From NCBI GenBank assembly GCA_900768845.1, contig CAAGEK010000057.1, positions 1-64,000 on the forward strand: a stretch of DNA of 64,000 bases, given 5' to 3'. The position numbers and the translations under genes were made by a program. The notes beneath the pieces are model-generated. The model ran no database searches. It was not told the DNA's origin and worked only from the letters and a program-made list of their open reading frames with translations. This document shows, in pieces, positions 1-8,774 of this stretch. The stretch's first letter is position 1. The number at the start of each line of letters is the position of its first letter. Origin of the DNA: Alphaproteobacteria bacterium (GTDB lineage: Bacteria; Pseudomonadota; Alphaproteobacteria; CAAGCB01; CAG-977).

Positions 1-2
1 CA

Positions 3-1154
3 TTTGAATATGGTGTACGGGGGGCTTTTCTCTTTTTGCCATCTTTAAAGGCCTCCTTTGGTTCGTATAACACAAAAGATCCGGCGTTTATACTTTTACA
101 GAATTTATTTCATAGGCTCTATTTCACCGATGTTCCTGCTTGTAAAACGACCGAAAGACCGACCGTGTTCAATAGCATCGGCCAATCAAACGGAAGCATT
201 GAAGAAATATCAATAGCAGGAACGACAGGACTGGCTAACGGCATCATCAAAAATGTATCCGTAACGGGAGGTCTATCGGTAAGAAACGTGACTTTTCAAG
301 GAAATGTTTCCGTTGAAATTCCAAACAGCAGAACTTCTCCGGAGTCTTCGACAGAAGCCGCCTCAATATTACAGGCAGACGAAGGCATAGACATTCAAGG
401 AAAATTAACTTTAAAAGGTTATGCATATTACGGATTGATGACAGCCAACGCCTCTGACGATCCCGCTTATGATGTAAAAATTTCCTCCGGCGGTGCGTTG
501 AATGTAGAAATGGGAAAAGCCTCGAACGGGAAATACGACTACAGTTCCGACAACGGTTTTACGGGCGTTTTCGTAAATTCAAATGTTAATTTCATCGCAA
601 ACGCCCCCGTAAATATTGTCGTTCCTCAAGGTGATGCAATTCGGGCTAATGCGGATGCTACAATCAATTTGAACTCCGACGGGAATTATCTTAAAGCGTC
701 CAATCGCGCAATAAGCTCCTACGGGAACGTCAGCGTCAACGGAAAAACGACGATTGAATGTGCGTCGGAGGCAGGTCAATGCCGCGCTCTCACCATAGGG
801 ACGGGAAATATTAAAAAGCCCGTAAAACTTGTAAACATTCCGGACAATACTTTTGAAACCGTAAAACTCATAAATGTCGACCTTAACGCCCCGATTGAAT
901 CCTCAAGCGGGTACGGCAAAGTCGTTTTGGGCGACGTTTTTAAAAAAGTAACCTTGGGAGAAAACGGAGCCATCTTAGGCGTATCGAAACTGCATCTCTC
1001 TGAACCGTTAGAGGTTCGTGCCGGAGCGCGGCTCAAACTGGGCGACGGTGTTTGCAGAAAAGCCGGCTCTTCCGGATCGGTTTCAGGAGAACTCACAATG
1101 AGGCCATTGGCTTCAGCAATCGGCGTTCATCCTTTTACCGAAGAATGCCGGTAA
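3..1154 (+). CDS. Repetitive beta-helix-like surface protein, 5' end cut by window
   Basis: The reading frame is open from the window edge; a TTG at 36 could start it, but no signal peptide or ribosome site is seen there, so I treat it as the C-terminal part of a longer gene. The product is rich in Gly, Ser, Asn and Val, with short alternating strands such as GGLSVRNVTFQGNVSVEI. This pattern is typical of beta-helix passenger domains of surface or autotransporter-like proteins. No beta-barrel, LPXTG or catalytic motif is present. A paired-cysteine end (CRKAG and EECR) closes the protein. A strong terminator follows. The function is unknown; the surface location is inferred from composition only. 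Confidence 0.55.
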   Translation, partial: FEYGVRGAFLFLPSLKASFGSYNTKDPAFILLQNLFHRLYFTDVPACKTTERPTVFNSIGQSNGSIEEISIAGTTGLANGIIKNVSVTGGLSVRNVTFQGNVSVEIPNSRTSPESSTEAASILQADEGIDIQGKLTLKGYAYYGLMTANASDDPAYDVKISSGGALNVEMGKASNGKYDYSSDNGFTGVFVNSNVNFIANAPVNIVVPQGDAIRANADATINLNSDGNYLKASNRAISSYGNVSVNGKTTIECASEAGQCRALTIGTGNIKKPVKLVNIPDNTFETVKLINVDLNAPIESSSGYGKVVLGDVFKKVTLGENGAILGVSKLHLSEPLEVRAGARLKLGDGVCRKAGSSGSVSGELTMRPLASAIGVHPFTEECR

Positions 1155-1167
1155 CTTTTCCATCTGT

Positions 1168-1206
1168 AAAAACAGCCGTCTTCTCAACGGGCAGGCGGCT
1201 GTTTTT
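1168..1206 (+). terminator. Intrinsic terminator after the beta-helix gene
   Basis: An AACAGCCG / CGGCTGTT stem with a loop of about 16 bases is followed by TTTTTT. It starts 14 bases after the stop codon at 1154. Confidence 0.8.
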
Positions 1207-1298
1207 TGTATAAACATACCCGCTTTGTTGTATTTATGCCGAAGAAAAGCGTTTTATGACGAAAAACGCCCTGAAATCGGCAAAAGACCAAGAACGTC

Positions 1299-1505
1299 AT
1301 GCAAATGGAAAAAGCGAACGTTCCGGAAGTGAAAAATATCCGTATGCCGGTACGCAAAAAATCAGCGGGGCAGTCCGGCTATCTGAAAGGGAAAAACAGA
1401 GTTTCAGACATCCGAAGTGCGGACTGGAAGTACAAAATCGAGAATTTTAGAGACAGAGTGCTGTCGGAAAGGAAGAAAATAAAAGAATATATCGGAATCA
1501 GGTGA
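1299..1505 (+). mobile_element. Decayed IS200-like tnpA C-terminal fragment
   Basis: The translated frame contains GYLKGKN, then DWKYKIENFRDRVL, and ends in KKIKEYIGIR. These align by eye with the C-terminal pattern of IS200/IS605 TnpA (GYLKGKS, then LKYK-x-GNRHFW, then a basic segment ending IKEYI). The catalytic HUH and tyrosine regions are not recognisable, so it is a remnant and not an active element. It diverges strongly from the other IS200-like remnants in the window at 11.0, 26.7 and 41.1 kb. Confidence 0.45.
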
Positions 1506-1706
1506 AAAAAACGCAACAACGGAGCAAGTGACGTAGGATGTCCCGTTTACAAGGCCGGTTACGCTATTGTCAACAAGCTTGGAACAACTCGACGGCTATG
1601 TATGTCGTCCCCGTTACGGATTGCGCGTACCGGATCAAATAAAACGCCGTTCAACCGTTGCCGGCAATATCAGAGTTGCGCCCGTTGATGCAGTTTTTGC
1701 TCAGGG

Positions 1707-1865
1707 ATACCGCCATCTTTCCGTTATCTCAACGCTCCGGATAATCTTGACAAGACTAATGAGGCTCTGGGATACCGCCGTTTTTCCGTTATCTCAACGC
1801 TCCGGATAATCTTGACAAGACTAATGAGGCTCTGGAATACCGCCATCTTTCCGTTATCTCAACCG
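1707..1865. repeat. 65-bp tandem repeat, about 2.4 copies
   Basis: The unit beginning ATACCGCC starts at 1707, 1772 and 1837. The first two units are nearly identical (ATACCGCCATCTTTCC versus ATACCGCCGTTTTTCC at the start). The third breaks off after ATCTCAACC. No convincing gene spans the tract. It sits in a stretch of about 1.3 kb (1207-2532) that otherwise holds the IS200-like remnant and a pyrimidine-rich tract. Confidence 0.8.
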
Positions 1866-1867
1866 GC

Positions 1868-2010
1868 AGTGCTTCCCTCCTCTGCTTCCCGCCTCAGTTT
1901 CCGTTTTCCCTTTCACCGTCACCCTTGTTCCCCTCTTTTTGCTTCCCGCTTTTCCCTTTCCCCTTTGCTTTTTTCCCGTTCCCGCCGTGCCTGTTTCTTT
2001 CTCTGCTTCT
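1868..2010 (+). other. Polypyrimidine-rich tract in gene-free DNA
   Basis: The plus strand is dominated by C and T in runs such as CTTTTTGCTTCCCGC and TTTCCCCTTTGC. It lies between the 65-bp tandem repeat and the next gene at 2533. No open frame here has sensible composition. From 2040 to 2532 I see nothing recognisable apart from a short TTGTTTTTAAAAACAA palindrome just upstream of the next gene. Confidence 0.5.
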
Positions 2011-2532
2011 AGCCACATTAAAAACCTTCTCCTCCTTGTCTTAATTTTTTGAAATGCCCCGTCCGTTGACGAATGTCCTTTGACGCATTTCCGACATCAT
2101 CTCCAAAAATACCGCCGCGCCGCCAACACCCGCACCGCATACCGGATTTTCATCCGATTGTCTTTTTTTGCCAGAAACCCTTGTTCCTGATTGCTTTTGA
2201 CAGGCGTTCGTCATCCTCCCCCCCCCTACGGCCTCCGTTCGGAGAACGTCATTCCAAATTCCGATTTAAAATCCCTCCCCCGTTCCGCGTCCCGAAATCA
2301 ATCACGAAAGTTTGCCCTTATTTACTGAAAAAACGGTTCTCCACCCAAGCCTTCAAAAACGAATCGCATCGGATTGATTCATTTTTCAGCATTTTTAAAC
2401 TTTCAGACAACCGTATCTTGCCCTAAAGGGCATATTTCGTATCTTTTGTTTTTCAAGCAGGCCTGATTTTCAATTTTTTAATCATTGTTTTTAAAAACAA
2501 TTTGTGCTAATAATAACATCTAAAATTAAACA

Positions 2533-2805
2533 ATGAGTGATATTTGTATGAAACCGGCTTCTTTAAACCTGCAATTACTCAAAGCATTAAATGCCGAAAT
2601 CAATGCTTTGAGGATTGCCGTAAAAAATACGGCGAACGAATTGGATGGTATTGATTTATCATACTTTTCCGAAGGGCTGGACGATATTTACGGCAATGAT
2701 TTCCTGCCCTTGCTCAATCGGGAGGAAGAAGAAGCCCGAAACAGGCCTTCCACCCGTTTTTCCGACAGATTTGATTATTTTGCAAGGACCTTAAAACGCC
2801 GGTGA
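2533..2805 (+). CDS. Small acidic protein of unknown function
   Basis: A 90-residue soluble protein with no signal peptide or membrane segment. The N-terminal half (LQLLKALNAEINALRIAVKN) looks helical, followed by an acidic EEEEARNR stretch and a basic tail. The upstream region is AT-rich (GCTAATAATAACATC) and could hold a promoter, but no clear Shine-Dalgarno precedes the ATG. The 3' end overlaps the convergent gene at 2791 by 15 bases. I do not recognise the family; codon use looks real. Confidence 0.5.
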   Translation: MSDICMKPASLNLQLLKALNAEINALRIAVKNTANELDGIDLSYFSEGLDDIYGNDFLPLLNREEEEARNRPSTRFSDRFDYFARTLKRR

Positions 2806-3150
2806 CAGGCTTGGCTCCATCCCTTCACTGCGAATCGCAAAAGACGTATTATCCTGCGCTTCGATTTTTGTCACGGAAATATCGTATTGCCGGATGATAT
2901 TGGAAGAATCTTCGGGCGTTTCAAAAAAACGAACCTTTTCAGACCGGCGCAACAAAGGCAAAAATTCATCGGCAACGGAATGTAACGGTATCAATTGCCC
3001 CGGACGGCGCAACAACAACAACCGGCTTTCACCGTCGTATAAAAAACGCGGATTATTCGGGGTTCCTTCATATTCATTCATTGAAAAACTAAGAATGCCG
3101 TCCGTATCCTGAAACACAAAGCATAATGCTTCACCGGCCAATGTCCTCAT
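2791..3150 (-). CDS. Small soluble protein of unknown function
   Basis: A 119-residue protein with AGGAG upstream of its ATG at 3150. The sequence is mixed alpha/beta (EALCFVFQDTDGILSFSM, then SRLLLLRRPGQLIPL). It has no signal peptide, membrane helix or known catalytic motif. It is convergent with the gene at 2533, sharing 15 bases at the 3' ends. It may form a pair with that neighbour but faces the opposite way. I do not recognise the family. Confidence 0.55.
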   Translation of the reverse strand: MRTLAGEALCFVFQDTDGILSFSMNEYEGTPNNPRFLYDGESRLLLLRRPGQLIPLHSVADEFLPLLRRSEKVRFFETPEDSSNIIRQYDISVTKIEAQDNTSFAIRSEGMEPSLSPAF

Positions 3151-3284
3151 CTATGACGCTCCTCTCTGTCATACTAGAAAGTCCATCTTGATTAAAAAAC
3201 AGAATATCTTTCTGTCCAAAAAATTATATCGCCTTTCCGTTAAAAAAAGCTATAATAATTTATAATCTTTAAGGAAAAAACGAT

Positions 3285-3701
3285 ATGTCTTTGAAAATGC
3301 CGGCTATTTTTCTTATCTCCTGTTTATTGGCGACCGTGTTGCAATTTATCGCGGCATTGGACGGAATAATGCATTTTTTCGGGTTGCATTGGATTTTCGC
3401 TATTTTTGCGGCGGGGCTTTTGGCATTAATTCCGGCAATCGGCCCTTTGGCGGGGATTTACGGAGCGGTGCAGGCTTGGGGATGGCCGGTCTGGGCGGCG
3501 TTTTTGCTGTTTTTCTGGCCTTATCTTTTATATGCGGGGTTATTGTATTCGGGACAAAAGGCGTCTTTTTGGTTTTGGAAACAAATGTTCGCCTCTGAAC
3601 GCCACCCTGCCCGAAGCGATATCGAGCCGGATTATGTCGTCAAGGAACAAAGCGGACGTCCGGAAGAAATCATTTATATAGAACACAACAAAGACCTCTA
3701 A
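3285..3701 (+). CDS. Small inner-membrane protein
   Basis: A 138-residue protein with three hydrophobic segments at roughly residues 5-25, 34-60 and 66-88, rich in Trp and Phe, and a hydrophilic C-terminal tail of about 45 residues (SERHPARSDIEPDYVVKEQ). AAGGA lies 8-9 bases upstream of the ATG, and TATAATAATTTATAATC upstream offers overlapping -10-like boxes. It resembles small uncharacterised membrane proteins, and no function can be assigned. It stands alone, followed by a 242-bp tandem duplication. Confidence 0.65.
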   Translation: MSLKMPAIFLISCLLATVLQFIAALDGIMHFFGLHWIFAIFAAGLLALIPAIGPLAGIYGAVQAWGWPVWAAFLLFFWPYLLYAGLLYSGQKASFWFWKQMFASERHPARSDIEPDYVVKEQSGRPEEIIYIEHNKDL

Positions 3702-3703
3702 AC

Positions 3704-4185
3704 ATCCGCGCTTGACGGAAGGGCGTTTCCGGACTTATCGGACATATTTTTGCGTAGCGAACAATTCCGAACCGGAGGAAACGGCGAAAGCAAACGCCCG
3801 ATAACGAAGCCGGCGGTTACAGATTCTTATTGTGCTGACGTTTCGGGGAAAATCAAAACATTCCCCGAATATCAATGCAACGCGAAAAAAAGGTCGATGG
3901 CCGCAATCAGCCCCATGCCATTCCCCGCCGTCCTTTCCATCATAAATCCGCGCTTGACGGAAGAGAATCTCCGGACTTACCGGACTATTTTTGCGTAGCG
4001 AACAATTCCGAACCGGAGGAAACGGCAAAAGCAAACGCCCGAAAAACGAAGCCGACGGTTACAGATTCTTATTGTGCTGACGTTTCGGGAAAAATCAAAA
4101 CATTCCCCCGAATATCAATGCAACGCGGAAAAAGGTCGATGGCCGCAATCAGCCCCATGCTATTCCCCGCCGTTCTTTCCGATAT
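3704..4185. repeat. 242-bp tandem duplication
   Basis: Two adjacent copies of about 240 bases start at 3704 and 3946, both with ATCCGCGCTTGACGG. They share long identical blocks (TTGCGTAGCGAACAATTCCG, GATTCTTATTGTGCTGACG, GGTCGATGGCCGCAATCAGC). Copies differ by a few substitutions and one-base indels, so no frame is preserved across both. It fills most of the gap between the membrane protein and nusB. From 4186 to 4529 I see no convincing gene. Confidence 0.85.
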
Positions 4186-4529
4186 AAGAAGCGTCATCAG
4201 GCTTGGCTCAGGCTCGCGGCAGGCAACCGACGCACTTCCAAGCACAACCGATATGCTGTCGTTCCTCGGCGGCAGGCGACGCATCCGCCAAGGCATAAAA
4301 GCTTTACCGAACAAACGAACTCGCCCCGAAACATCCTTTTGAACAAGCGCGCACACCCCGAATGATAAGAACGCTCTTCCGGCGCATCCCTCTTCACCGG
4401 TGAAAAGCAAAAACGAGTATACACCGGAAGGAAATAAAAACGCGTTTTCCGATCCTTGCGATTTCCCGCCCGAACATCCGCCCGTCAGCATATGTCCGAC
4501 TGTCAGAATGAAAAAGCGCGTTTCCGGAT

Positions 4530-5012
4530 CTATTCTTCGTCACGCAAAATTTTCGACAGCCTGTCCAAAATGCCGTTGACGACACGAACTTCGGATCCGT
4601 CGTAAAAACTGCGCGCAATATCGACGTATTCGTTGACGATAATCGGAGAAGGCGTCTTTGGAAATGCGTTCAATTCAGAAACCCCCGCCTGTAAAATCGC
4701 TTTAAGCGTCGGTTCGACGCGTTCGGCCGGCCATTCTTCGGTAAAAGAGGAATTGACGATTTGATTGACCGATTCCGCGTTATCAGCATAATACGCCATA
4801 ATTCCCGTGAACAAAGACGGTTCCGCGGCAATAACGGGAACAAAGCGTTCCTGCCCCGTGATTTCATTTTCTTCAATCACTTCCGTTCCGATTGCACCCG
4901 ATAGAAAATCCTTGACCACCTGATCAATCGTTTTATCGCCCATCGCGAAACCGTACAAAGCCTGAACAGCGGCCAAACGCGATGTACTGCGGTTTGTTCT
5001 TACTTTACCCAT
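4530..5012 (-). CDS. nusB: Transcription antitermination factor NusB
   Basis: NusB binds boxA RNA with NusE (ribosomal protein S10) and promotes antitermination in rRNA operons. The 160-residue product has the expected all-helical layout: an N-terminal RSTSRLAAVQALYGF motif and a C-terminal PSPIIVNEYVDIARSFY followed by VNGILDRLSKILR. The ATG at 5012 has AAGGA upstream, embedded in the end of nrdR, whose stop lies five bases away. This suggests translational coupling. It is the last gene of the rpiB-glyA-nrdR-nusB run. Confidence 0.95.
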   Translation of the reverse strand: MGKVRTNRSTSRLAAVQALYGFAMGDKTIDQVVKDFLSGAIGTEVIEENEITGQERFVPVIAAEPSLFTGIMAYYADNAESVNQIVNSSFTEEWPAERVEPTLKAILQAGVSELNAFPKTPSPIIVNEYVDIARSFYDGSEVRVVNGILDRLSKILRDEE

Positions 5013-5017
5013 TTTCC

Positions 5018-5494
5018 TTACTCTTCATTGTCATTCATATTGGATACGGCGTCCAAGCTGCCGATGAAAGCCTTAAAATCCTTCGGTTCGCGAAAATCGC
5101 GGTACACGGAGGCAAAGCGGACATACGCGACGGGATCCAAACCGGACAACGCCTCCATCACCATTTCCCCGATTTGCATCGACGGAATCTCACTTTCTCC
5201 GGACGTTTCCAGCTGGCGTTGAATGCCGTTGACGATCAATTCGACCTGTTCCCCGCTGATCGGCCGTTTGCGCACGGCAATGGCAATGGAACGTTGCAGT
5301 TTGTCGCGGTCAAACGGCATTTTGCCGCCGTCTTTTTTAATAACGGTCAATTCCCTCAGCTGTACCCGCTCAAACGTTGTAAAACGCGACCCGCACGCCG
5401 TGCAAAAACGACGGCGGCGGATGGCTGAATTGTCTTCGCTGGGGCGGGAATCCTTGACTTGCGTATCTTCATGCCCGCAAAAAGGACAGCGCAT
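5018..5494 (-). CDS. nrdR: Ribonucleotide reductase regulator NrdR
   Basis: NrdR is an ATP/dATP-sensing repressor of ribonucleotide reductase genes. The 158-residue protein starts with the zinc ribbon (MRCPFCGHEDTQVKDSRP, then FCTACGSRFTTFE) and continues into the ATP-cone (ELTVIKKDGGKMPFDRDKL). The length is normal for the family. AGGAG lies nine bases before the ATG at 5494. The glyA stop at 5508 is 13 bases upstream, consistent with co-transcription. The placement next to glyA and nusB is common in Alphaproteobacteria. Confidence 0.96.
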   Translation of the reverse strand: MRCPFCGHEDTQVKDSRPSEDNSAIRRRRFCTACGSRFTTFERVQLRELTVIKKDGGKMPFDRDKLQRSIAIAVRKRPISGEQVELIVNGIQRQLETSGESEIPSMQIGEMVMEALSGLDPVAYVRFASVYRDFREPKDFKAFIGSLDAVSNMNDNEE

Positions 5495-5507
5495 CGGCGT
5501 TTTCTCC

Positions 5508-6794
5508 TTAAACCGTCATCAGTCCTTCGTAAATCGGAAAGCGGGCGCACAGCTCCAACACTTCCGCCTTGGCTTTTTCCTCGGCGGCCGAGTTGTTTTC
5601 GGGATTGGCGGCCAAACCGTCCAGAACATCGCCGATCAGTTCGCCGATTTTACTAAACTCGTCCGCACCGAAACCACGCGTCGTCCCCGCCGGAGTGCCC
5701 AAACGCACGCCGGAAGTGACCGTCGGCTTTTCGGGATCAAACGGAATGCCGTTTTTATTGCACGTCATATGCGCCCGTTCCAAACTTTTCTCCGCGACGT
5801 TCCCCGTCAACCCTTTGGGACGCAAATCAACCAAAATCAAATGCGTGTCCGTTCCGCCCGACACGATGTCCAGCCCCTTGTCTTTCAGCGTTTGTGCCAA
5901 AACTTTGGCATTGTTGACAATGCGCGCCGCATATTCCTTGAATTCCGGCTTCAACGCTTCGCCCAACGCAACCGCTTTGCCGGCGATAACGTGCATCAAG
6001 GGGCCGCCCTGCAATCCGGGGAAGACCGCGGAATTAATCTTTTTCGCCAAATCGGGATTGTTCGTCATGATCATACCGCCTCGAGGCCCGCGCAAAGTCT
6101 TGTGCGTCGTCGTCGTGACGATATCGGCGTACTTCAACGGGTTTTCATGAACGCCGCCCGCGACCAATCCGGCGAAATGCGCCATGTCGACCATCAGCAA
6201 AGCCCCCGCTTTATCGGCGATTTCGCGGAACTTTTTGAAATCGATGGCACGCGGATACGCCGAACCGCCCGCAATAATCAGTTTCGGCTTGTTCTCAAGA
6301 GCCAAACGCTCCACTTCGTCAAAATCGATTAAAGCGTCTTCGCGACGCACGCCGTATTGAACGGAATTAAACCATTTGCCCGACAAAGCGGCTTTTGAAC
6401 CGTGCGTCAGGTGTCCTCCCGCGACCAAAGACATCCCCATCAACGTGTCACCGGGTTTCAAAACGGCCATCTGAACCGCTCCGTTCGCCTGAGCCCCGGA
6501 ATGAGGCTGAACATTTACGAATTCGCATCCGAACAGCTTTTTGGCGCGTTCAATCGCCAAAGCTTCAACGATGTCGACAAATTCGCATCCGCCGTAATAA
6601 CGTGCGCCGCAATAGCCTTCCGCATACTTGTTTGTCAAAATGCTGCCTTGAGCTTCCAAAACGGCTTTGGAAACGATATTTTCCGACGCGATCAGCTCTA
6701 TTTGGTTCTGCTGACGGCGCAATTCCTTGGAAATTGCGTCGAAAATGTCGGGATCGGCGGCTTTCAGCCCTTGGGTAAAAAATTCGTTTGTCAT
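5508..6794 (-). CDS. glyA: Serine hydroxymethyltransferase
   Basis: GlyA interconverts serine and glycine with tetrahydrofolate in the cytosol, supplying one-carbon units. The 428-residue product shows the N-terminal QNQIELIASENIVS block, YAEGYCGARYYGGCEFVD, and the PLP lysine segment TTTTHKTLRGPRGGMI. The length is normal. It lies 16 bases after rpiB and 13 before nrdR in the same orientation. No leader structure is evident in the short upstream gap. Confidence 0.97.
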   Translation of the reverse strand: MTNEFFTQGLKAADPDIFDAISKELRRQQNQIELIASENIVSKAVLEAQGSILTNKYAEGYCGARYYGGCEFVDIVEALAIERAKKLFGCEFVNVQPHSGAQANGAVQMAVLKPGDTLMGMSLVAGGHLTHGSKAALSGKWFNSVQYGVRREDALIDFDEVERLALENKPKLIIAGGSAYPRAIDFKKFREIADKAGALLMVDMAHFAGLVAGGVHENPLKYADIVTTTTHKTLRGPRGGMIMTNNPDLAKKINSAVFPGLQGGPLMHVIAGKAVALGEALKPEFKEYAARIVNNAKVLAQTLKDKGLDIVSGGTDTHLILVDLRPKGLTGNVAEKSLERAHMTCNKNGIPFDPEKPTVTSGVRLGTPAGTTRGFGADEFSKIGELIGDVLDGLAANPENNSAAEEKAKAEVLELCARFPIYEGLMTV

Positions 6795-6809
6795 TGTGTG
6801 TATCGCCTT

Positions 6810-7253
6810 TCAGCAGGAAAGAGATGAGAGTTTTTCAACGCGGCGGGCGTGTCTGTCCCCCGCAAAATCCGTCGTCAGGAAAATCCGCACGCAGTCAAGC
6901 GCGACTTCCGGTCCCGTCGTGCGGCCGCCCAAAACCAACACGTTCGCGTTGTTGTGTTCGCGGCAAAGGCGCGCACCGAACGCATCGTGAACCAGAGCGG
7001 CTCGAATGAAGGGGAAACGGTTGGCGGCGATGCTGATGCCGATTCCCGTGCCGCACAGCAAGACGCCTCGGGCGACCGTCCCTTCTTTAATCGCTTTGGC
7101 CATCAAAACGGCGATATCGGGATAATCTACGGACTGAGCCGAATGCGTTCCCAAATCCAAAACGTCGTAACCGTCTTTTTTCAACTGTTCCGCCAATGCG
7201 TTTTTCAATTCAAACCCGCCGTGATCGGACGCGATTGCTATCGTTTCATTCAT
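6810..7253 (-). CDS. rpiB: Ribose-5-phosphate isomerase B
   Basis: RpiB converts ribose-5-phosphate to ribulose-5-phosphate in the pentose phosphate pathway. The 147-residue protein has the RpiB/LacA signature: ASDHGGFELKNAL at the N-terminus, the catalytic Cys in GVLLCGTGIGISIAANR, and EHNNANVLVLGGR. An excellent ribosome site (GGAGGG) precedes the ATG at 7253. It is the first gene of the run leading to nusB. Gene order rpiB-glyA matches other Alphaproteobacteria. Confidence 0.95.
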   Translation of the reverse strand: MNETIAIASDHGGFELKNALAEQLKKDGYDVLDLGTHSAQSVDYPDIAVLMAKAIKEGTVARGVLLCGTGIGISIAANRFPFIRAALVHDAFGARLCREHNNANVLVLGGRTTGPEVALDCVRIFLTTDFAGDRHARRVEKLSSLSC

Positions 7254-7311
7254 AACATCCCTCCTGATAAATCCGTTTTGCCGTTTAGTACCACATTTTC
7301 CTGCGATTTGA

Positions 7312-7503
7312 CTATTGTTTATTTTTATTTATGACATAAGCAAGCTTTTTCGCCGCGGCCGCTTTCAGTGAGGGCAAAGGCGTATTGCGCGGAGCCGCCA
7401 CGGACACTTCCGTTCCCGTTTCCGGATCCACCGCCGTGATTTTGACGGCATTTCCGACGGCAACGATTTGATACAGGATTTCCTGTGAAGAAACGGTATT
7501 CAA
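7312..7503 (-). CDS. Small conserved protein, DUF6898-like
   Basis: A 63-residue protein with the pattern GNAVKITAVDPETGTEVSV followed by LKAAAAKKLAYVI. From memory this matches a small alphaproteobacterial family catalogued as DUF6898, of unknown role. It starts with TTG at 7503, overlapping the stop of the M16 peptidase gene; a strong GGAGG about 12 bases upstream supports this start. It is translationally coupled to the peptidase and lies close to rpiB/glyA. The family name is tentative. Confidence 0.7.
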   Translation of the reverse strand: MNTVSSQEILYQIVAVGNAVKITAVDPETGTEVSVAAPRNTPLPSLKAAAAKKLAYVINKNKQ

Positions 7504-8768
7504 AAGCCGCTCCCTCCCAACATTTCCCTTACGGCGTCATACGAAGGGACGTTCGCGACGGGTCCCAACGCCGCCAAAGTCGGTTTTCCCGAAAAGATGC
7601 GCCGCGCCAAAGCCAGAATGTCTCCTTCCGTCACGCCGGCGATTTTTTGCAGAACTTCCGCTTTTTCGACAATCCTGCCGTACGTCAGCAAATGCCCCGC
7701 ATTTTGCTCGCTTCTGGCCGAAGGGTGTTCCAACGACATCAAAACCGACGCTTTCAGCTGGGCTTTTGCTCGTGCCAGCTCTTCGGGCGTTACGTTCTCG
7801 CAAATCCGCCGGATTTCCGTACAGACGGCCGGCAGGACTTCCGCCGCTTCGTCTTCGCCCGTTCCCGCGTACACTCCGAAAGTGCCGCCTTTCGTATAAG
7901 ACGAGGAAAACGAATAAATCGAATAAACCAGCCCTTTCTTTTCCCGTATCTCCTGAAACAGGCGCGAAGACATCCCGCCGCCGAATATCGTCGACAGCAA
8001 ATGCGACGTGTAATAATCGTCGTCGTAAAACGAAACGCCCGAAAAACCAAGTAACAGGTTCACCTGTTCAATGTCTTTGTTTTCCCGATGTTCGCCGCCC
8101 TGATACACGAAATCCGCCGCCGTCAGGCCTTCCGCGGTTTTCAACCCGCCGAACGCGTCGGCCACAAGCCGGACAAATTCATCATGATCCACTTTTCCGC
8201 CGGCGGAAACGATCATCCTTGACGGCGTATAGTTCGATTTCATAAAGCCGTCCAACGTTTCCCGCGTCACGGCGTTGACTTTTTCAGCCGTGCCCAAAAT
8301 CGGCCGGCCGATGGCCTGATCGGGATAGGCTTTGGCTTGGAAATAATCGAAAACGATATCGTCCGGAGTATCCGCCGACTGACTGATTTCCTGCAGGACG
8401 ACCGTTTTTTCGCGCGCGAATTCTTCGGGATCGAACGTTGAATTTTGTAAAATATCGGCCAGAATATCGACAGCCAGAGGCACGTCCTCTTTCAAAACTT
8501 TGATATAATACGACGTCGTTTCCCGTGAAGTGCAGGCATTGATATACCCGCCCACGTCTTCAATCTGTTCGGCGATGCGCCGTGCCGAACGCGTCGTCGT
8601 CCCTTTAAACGCCATATGTTCCAACAAATGGGAAATGCCGTTCAGCTCTTCGGGTTCAAACATCGCGCCGACGCCGACATAAACGCCCAAAGATACGGTT
8701 TCCAATTCGGCCATCGTGTCCGTGACAACACGCAAACCGTTCGGAAGTACGGAAACTTTCGCCGTCAT
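7500..8768 (-). CDS. M16 family zinc peptidase (processing-peptidase-like)
   Basis: A 422-residue insulinase/pitrilysin-type metallopeptidase. The inverted zinc motif HxxEH is seen as HLLEHMAFKG near residue 48, with the glutamate-bearing EKTVVLQEISQSAD downstream. It resembles the alphaproteobacterial relatives of the mitochondrial processing peptidase beta subunit. The C-terminal inactive half is present. AAGGAG precedes the ATG, and the gene follows thrC by six bases. The thrC-M16 pairing is common in this class. The physiological substrate is unknown; the cytosolic location is inferred from lack of a signal peptide. Confidence 0.9.
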   Translation of the reverse strand: MTAKVSVLPNGLRVVTDTMAELETVSLGVYVGVGAMFEPEELNGISHLLEHMAFKGTTTRSARRIAEQIEDVGGYINACTSRETTSYYIKVLKEDVPLAVDILADILQNSTFDPEEFAREKTVVLQEISQSADTPDDIVFDYFQAKAYPDQAIGRPILGTAEKVNAVTRETLDGFMKSNYTPSRMIVSAGGKVDHDEFVRLVADAFGGLKTAEGLTAADFVYQGGEHRENKDIEQVNLLLGFSGVSFYDDDYYTSHLLSTIFGGGMSSRLFQEIREKKGLVYSIYSFSSSYTKGGTFGVYAGTGEDEAAEVLPAVCTEIRRICENVTPEELARAKAQLKASVLMSLEHPSARSEQNAGHLLTYGRIVEKAEVLQKIAGVTEGDILALARRIFSGKPTLAALGPVANVPSYDAVREMLGGSGF

Positions 8769-8774
8769 GACCGG

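Noticed and set aside
4069..4491. Minus-strand frame of 140 codons between the 242-bp repeat and nusB
   Set aside because: It runs into the tandem repeat, where the two copies differ by frame-shifting indels. It has no ribosome site and no recognisable domain.
5223..6332. Long plus-strand frame of 369 codons opposite nrdR/glyA
   Set aside because: It is the antisense shadow of glyA and nrdR, which are well-conserved genes. It has no ribosome site and an Arg/Phe-rich composition typical of shadows.
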